From Asanoa ferruginea (GTDB lineage Bacteria > Actinomycetota > Actinomycetes > Mycobacteriales > Micromonosporaceae): a DNA stretch of 64,000 nt. A model generated the notes under the pieces. That model worked only from the letters and a program-made list of their open reading frames with translations. It made no database searches and had not been told where the DNA came from. This document shows, piece after piece, positions 61,268-64,000 of this stretch. Made by a program: the position numbers and the translations under genes. Location: the NCBI RefSeq assembly GCF_003387075.1, contig NZ_QUMQ01000001.1, forward strand, positions 5,704,001-5,768,000, in the 5' to 3' direction. How positions within the stretch are numbered: position 1 is the stretch's first letter; every line of letters starts with the position of its first letter.

Positions 61268-62036
61268 GCTCGGCCTCCGGGACACCGGCGACCAGGATTC
61301 GCCCGCGCAGGTTGACGACCTCGATCGGCACGCCGTAGAGATCGGACAATGTCTCCGAGGTGAAGACCTCCTCGACGGTGCCGACCCGGAATTTGCCCCG
61401 GGCCAGGTAGAGCACCCGGTCGACGTAGGGGAGCACCGGGTTGATCTCGTGGGTCACGAACACCACCGCCGTGCCCTTCTCCCGGCGTTGCCGGTCGACC
61501 AGGGCGGTGATCGTGCGTTGACTGCGCAGGTCGAGCGAGAGCAGCGGCTCGTCACACAGCAGCAGGCGCGGGCCGGCGACCAGGGACTGCGCGATCCGCA
61601 CCCGCTGCTGCTCGCCGCCGGAGAGCAGGCCGATCGGTCGGTCCGCGAACTCGCTCGCGCCGACCGCAGCCAGGGCCGCGGCGACCCGGGCGGCCCGGTC
61701 GGCGGGCCGGCCAAGGCCCCAACGGTGTCCGTCGAGGCCCTGGCCGACCATGTCGCGGGCGCGCAGCGGGGTGAGCGGCTCGACCCGCCGCTGCTGCGGC
61801 ACGTAGCCGATGGCGTCGGCACCGCGACGCGCCGGGCGGCCGGACACCCGCACGGTGCCCGACCGCAGGCGTTGCAGGCCCAGGATGGTGCGGACCATGC
61901 TGGTCTTGCCGGAACCGTTGGCGCCGAGGACGGCGATGAACTCGCCGGGCTCGACGCGCAGCGACAGACCTGACCACAAGGCCCGCGGTCCGAACGACAG
62001 GCCGGCGTCGGCGAACTCCAGCACGGGTTCCGGCAT
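61260..62036 (-). CDS. znuC: Zinc ABC transporter ATP-binding protein
   Basis: 258 aa. Walker A GANGSGKTS, signature LSGGEQQR, Walker B LLLCDEPLLSLD and the switch His in FVTHE are present. Its ATG shares one base with the znuA stop. It powers import through ZnuB. Confidence 0.93.
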   Translation of the reverse strand: MPEPVLEFADAGLSFGPRALWSGLSLRVEPGEFIAVLGANGSGKTSMVRTILGLQRLRSGTVRVSGRPARRGADAIGYVPQQRRVEPLTPLRARDMVGQGLDGHRWGLGRPADRAARVAAALAAVGASEFADRPIGLLSGGEQQRVRIAQSLVAGPRLLLCDEPLLSLDLRSQRTITALVDRQRREKGTAVVFVTHEINPVLPYVDRVLYLARGKFRVGTVEEVFTSETLSDLYGVPIEVVNLRGRILVAGVPEAEHD

Positions 62037-62959
62037 CAGCCGAGGGCGGTCTTGATCGCGGCGAGGTTTCCGCTCATCCACGCCACGTAGTCCTTGCCGG
62101 CGGGCAGCGTCTCGGTCACCGGCACCACGCCGACCTGGTTGTCCTTGGCCGCCTGGAGCACCTTCTCGGTCTCCGGCCCGGCCGTCTGCTCGTTGTAGGC
62201 GAGCAGCTTGACCTGCTTGCCGGTGAACAGGCCGAGGGTCTCGTTGAGCACGCTGGCCGGCACGTCGGTGCCTTCCTCGATCGCCTCGCTGAACTCGCCG
62301 GGCGTCTTGTTGACCAGCCCGCACGCGGCGAGCAGGTAGAGCGGCACCGGCTCGGTGATCGCGACGCCGGCGCCGGAGTGGGCCGACTTGACCTCGGTCG
62401 CGGTCTTCTCAAGGTCCTGGAGCTTCTGCTTGAACGTCGCCGCGTTGGCGGTGAACGTCGTGGCGTCGCCGGGATCCGCGGTCGACAGGGCGCCGACGAT
62501 CTGGTCCGCCAGCGTGCTCATCGAGGGCAGGTCGTACCAGACGTGTTCGTTGAGCTCGGCGCCGCCGGTGGCCTTCTTACCCGACAGGTCGACGGCGTTG
62601 AGCACCTTCGCGTCGCTGTTGGCCGCCTTGAGCATGGTGTCGACGAAGTCGTCGTAGCCGCCGCCGTTCTCGATCACCAGGTCGGCCTGGGACAACTCGA
62701 GTTGGGTGCGGGTGTTGGCCTCGTAGGAGTGTGGGTCGGCGGCCGGGTCACTGATGATCGACGTGATCGTCACCTTGTCGCCGGCGATCTGCCGGACGAT
62801 GTCGCCGTAGACGTTGGTCGACGCGACCACCGAGACGTCTTCGGCGGTCGTTCCGGCCGGCTCGGGGGCGGCGCCGTCAGCACTGTTGCCGCACGCCGAT
62901 GCCAGCAGACCTATCGACAGCAGGGCGGCACCAACAAGACCTGCGCGGTAATGACGCAC
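62036..62959 (-). CDS. znuA: Zinc-binding lipoprotein of the ABC importer
   Basis: 307 aa from GTG 62959, chosen because AAAGGTGG lies 8 nt upstream and a compact lipoprotein signal follows (lipobox LASAC, Cys23); longer frames would run into the Zur box. Zinc ligands are likely the His residues in ADPHSYE and NEHVWYD. The His-rich loop of some ZnuA proteins is absent. First gene of znuACB. Confidence 0.92.
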   Translation of the reverse strand: MRHYRAGLVGAALLSIGLLASACGNSADGAAPEPAGTTAEDVSVVASTNVYGDIVRQIAGDKVTITSIISDPAADPHSYEANTRTQLELSQADLVIENGGGYDDFVDTMLKAANSDAKVLNAVDLSGKKATGGAELNEHVWYDLPSMSTLADQIVGALSTADPGDATTFTANAATFKQKLQDLEKTATEVKSAHSGAGVAITEPVPLYLLAACGLVNKTPGEFSEAIEEGTDVPASVLNETLGLFTGKQVKLLAYNEQTAGPETEKVLQAAKDNQVGVVPVTETLPAGKDYVAWMSGNLAAIKTALG

Positions 62960-62986
62960 CGGAGTCGCCACCTTTCGTATCCGTAT

Positions 62987-63001
62987 TGACAATGAATTTC
63001 A
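62987..63001. promoter_or_regulatory. Zur box 1
   Basis: TGACAATGAATTTCA matches TGAAAATGATTTTCA at 13 of 15 positions, 28 bp upstream of the chosen znuA start. Confidence 0.7.
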
Positions 63002-63047
63002 CTACCGGGGGACGCTAATGGCGTTGCGCTGGCGTACACAAGCGAGT

Positions 63048-63062
63048 TGGAAGTGATTTTCA
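63048..63062. promoter_or_regulatory. Zur box 2
   Basis: TGGAAGTGATTTTCA matches the same consensus at 13 of 15 positions and directly precedes a rightward -10-like TATGAT (63064-63069). Confidence 0.7.
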
Positions 63063-63063
63063 T

Positions 63064-63069
63064 TATGAT
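63064..63069 (+). promoter_or_regulatory. -10 element of the rightward gene next to znuA
   Basis: TATGAT, one base after Zur box 2. The -35 region is poor. Confidence 0.4.
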
Positions 63070-63118
63070 TGCGGTATTGTCATGTCCGCATGATTGGCGA
63101 CGGGTTGGGAGTCGACGC

Positions 63119-64000
63119 GTGGTCGTTGAGCGGGTCCGCTGGACCGGGCTGTTCGCCGCCCTGGTCGCCGGCACGTGGTTGCTGACGCTCTCGCCGGCCA
63201 GCGACTCGCGGTCTGCGACGCCGACGCTGGAGTCCGTGTGGGCGCGGGCGACCCGCGGCTCGGTGTCCGGCACCCTGCCCGACGGGACGACCTACACGCC
63301 CGCCTTCTTCCTCGACGCGGGCACGTCGGTCGGGTCGGCGCTCAGCACCGACGGCGGCTCGGTCCGGCTGGTCGTCGTGCGGGGGTCCGGCAACGTCCGG
63401 GAGCTGCGGCGGCTACCGGCCGAAGCCGCTCCGCAGTTCCACGGCTTCGTCGCCGGCGAGGGTCGGCTGGCATGGGCCGAGTCGGTGGCCGACGCGCGCG
63501 GCACGCTGACGACGTCGATGTGGGTCATGGCGGCCGACGGCACGGGTGCCGGCCGGCGGATCGCCGCGGACGCCGGCGACGTGCGGCAGACCGATTCGGC
63601 CTACGAGTTGAGCATCGCCGATGGTCGCCTGCACTGGACCGCGGTCGCCGGCGAGTCGACCGAGGTCAGATCGGTCTCGCTCGACGGCACCGGCGCCAGG
63701 ACGACCTCGGTGCCCGGGCTCTGGTCGCCGGTCGCCTGGCCCTGGCTGCTCGACAGCAGCGACGTGATCGGCGGCGGCCGGGTGCGCCTGATGGATCGCG
63801 TGCGCAACGTGACCCAGCAGTTCGTCGCCGGTCAGACCGAGTTCCCGGAGTGCGGTGCCACCTGGTGCCGGGCCATCGTGATGGACGACGACCAGGGCAA
63901 CGGCCGCATCGACCTCATGCGGATCGACGGCACGCAGCGCCGCGAGATCGCCCGGGCCGATGCCGGCTTCCCGGTCTCGGACGTCGCCGTGCTCGACCGG
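63119..64000 (+). CDS. Secreted beta-propeller-like protein, cut by the right edge
   Basis: Open from GTG 63119 to the window end (294 codons, no stop). An N-terminal anchor (WTGLFAALVAGTWLLTL) is followed by TolB-like repeats. AAPQFHGFVAGEGRLAWAES and CGATWCRAIVMDDD align with the gene at 53422-54540, so the two are paralogs flanking the zinc region. It is divergent from znuA and starts about 57 bp after Zur box 2, so it may be zinc-repressed. Function unknown. Confidence 0.75.
   Translation, partial: MVVERVRWTGLFAALVAGTWLLTLSPASDSRSATPTLESVWARATRGSVSGTLPDGTTYTPAFFLDAGTSVGSALSTDGGSVRLVVVRGSGNVRELRRLPAEAAPQFHGFVAGEGRLAWAESVADARGTLTTSMWVMAADGTGAGRRIAADAGDVRQTDSAYELSIADGRLHWTAVAGESTEVRSVSLDGTGARTTSVPGLWSPVAWPWLLDSSDVIGGGRVRLMDRVRNVTQQFVAGQTEFPECGATWCRAIVMDDDQGNGRIDLMRIDGTQRREIARADAGFPVSDVAVLDR

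Overview
The window is high-GC DNA with GTG and TTG starts, many 4-nt gene overlaps (ATGA, GTGA) and several -10-like hexamers lying 6-8 nt before the start codon, which would give leaderless mRNAs. Gene content (Zur/Znu, ROK- and LacI-controlled sugar operons, ECF41 sigma factors, NRPS-type genes) points to a soil actinomycete. Micromonosporaceae is my best guess, by inference only. No rRNA, tRNA, phage, IS element or CRISPR array was recognised.

Layout. (1) 1-4137: L-rhamnose catabolism (aldolase/dehydrogenase fusion running off the left edge, rhamnose isomerase) divergent from a LacI regulator, with two near-identical palindromic operators between them. (2) 4147-17039: housekeeping and accessory genes: acetyltransferase, two methyltransferases, a PCD-like/VOC fusion, XRE regulator, aldo/keto reductases, carbonic anhydrase, DUF4395, an aromatic ammonia-lyase-like gene lacking the normal MIO triad, GH3 glucosidase, LUD protein, ECF41 sigma factor and a hydrolase. 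(3) 17051-25540: the most interesting region. A leftward set (MFS exporter, ATP-grasp ligase, threonine-specific adenylation domain, PCP-thioesterase with a Cys nucleophile) is divergent from a rightward set (thymidylate-synthase-like enzyme with the N177D cytosine-specificity switch, sulfotransferase-like protein, MazG-like pyrophosphohydrolase). A YcaQ/AlkX-like DNA glycosylase lies next to it. I read this as a candidate, apparently undescribed, cluster joining a C5-modified cytosine nucleotide to an amino acid. A strong stem-loop closes it on the right. (4) 25745-33212: ROK-controlled alpha-glucoside operon (two permeases, binding protein, GH15, GH31). (5) 33169-33600: six tandem 57-bp repeats that seem to grow out of the 3' end of the GH31 gene and run into the C-terminus of a convergent MFS gene. 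(6) 33562-37066: MFS exporter with a leader ORF and palindrome, then a PrpF-like tautomerase and extradiol dioxygenase followed by only the first eight codons of an apparent LigJ-type hydratase. (7) 37101-53361: mixed small operons: TMEM175 channel, S51 peptidase, ASCH protein, siderophore-interacting protein, patatin, DUF427, membrane glycosyltransferases, hydrolases, and an ECF41 sigma factor with its oxidoreductase partner and a matching promoter. (8) 53422-64000: secreted and metal functions: beta-propeller-like protein, PhoX phosphatase, Zur, a large secreted subtilase, ZnuBCA zinc importer, two Zur-box matches, and a second propeller-like paralog cut by the right edge.

How region 3 may work: MazG yields CMP or dCMP from the triphosphate; the TS-like enzyme adds a one-carbon group at cytosine C5; the adenylation domain loads Thr on the carrier protein; the thioesterase and the ATP-grasp enzyme release or ligate it; the sulfotransferase-like protein may decorate the product; the MFS protein exports it. 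Each family call rests on visible motifs. The pathway itself is inference.
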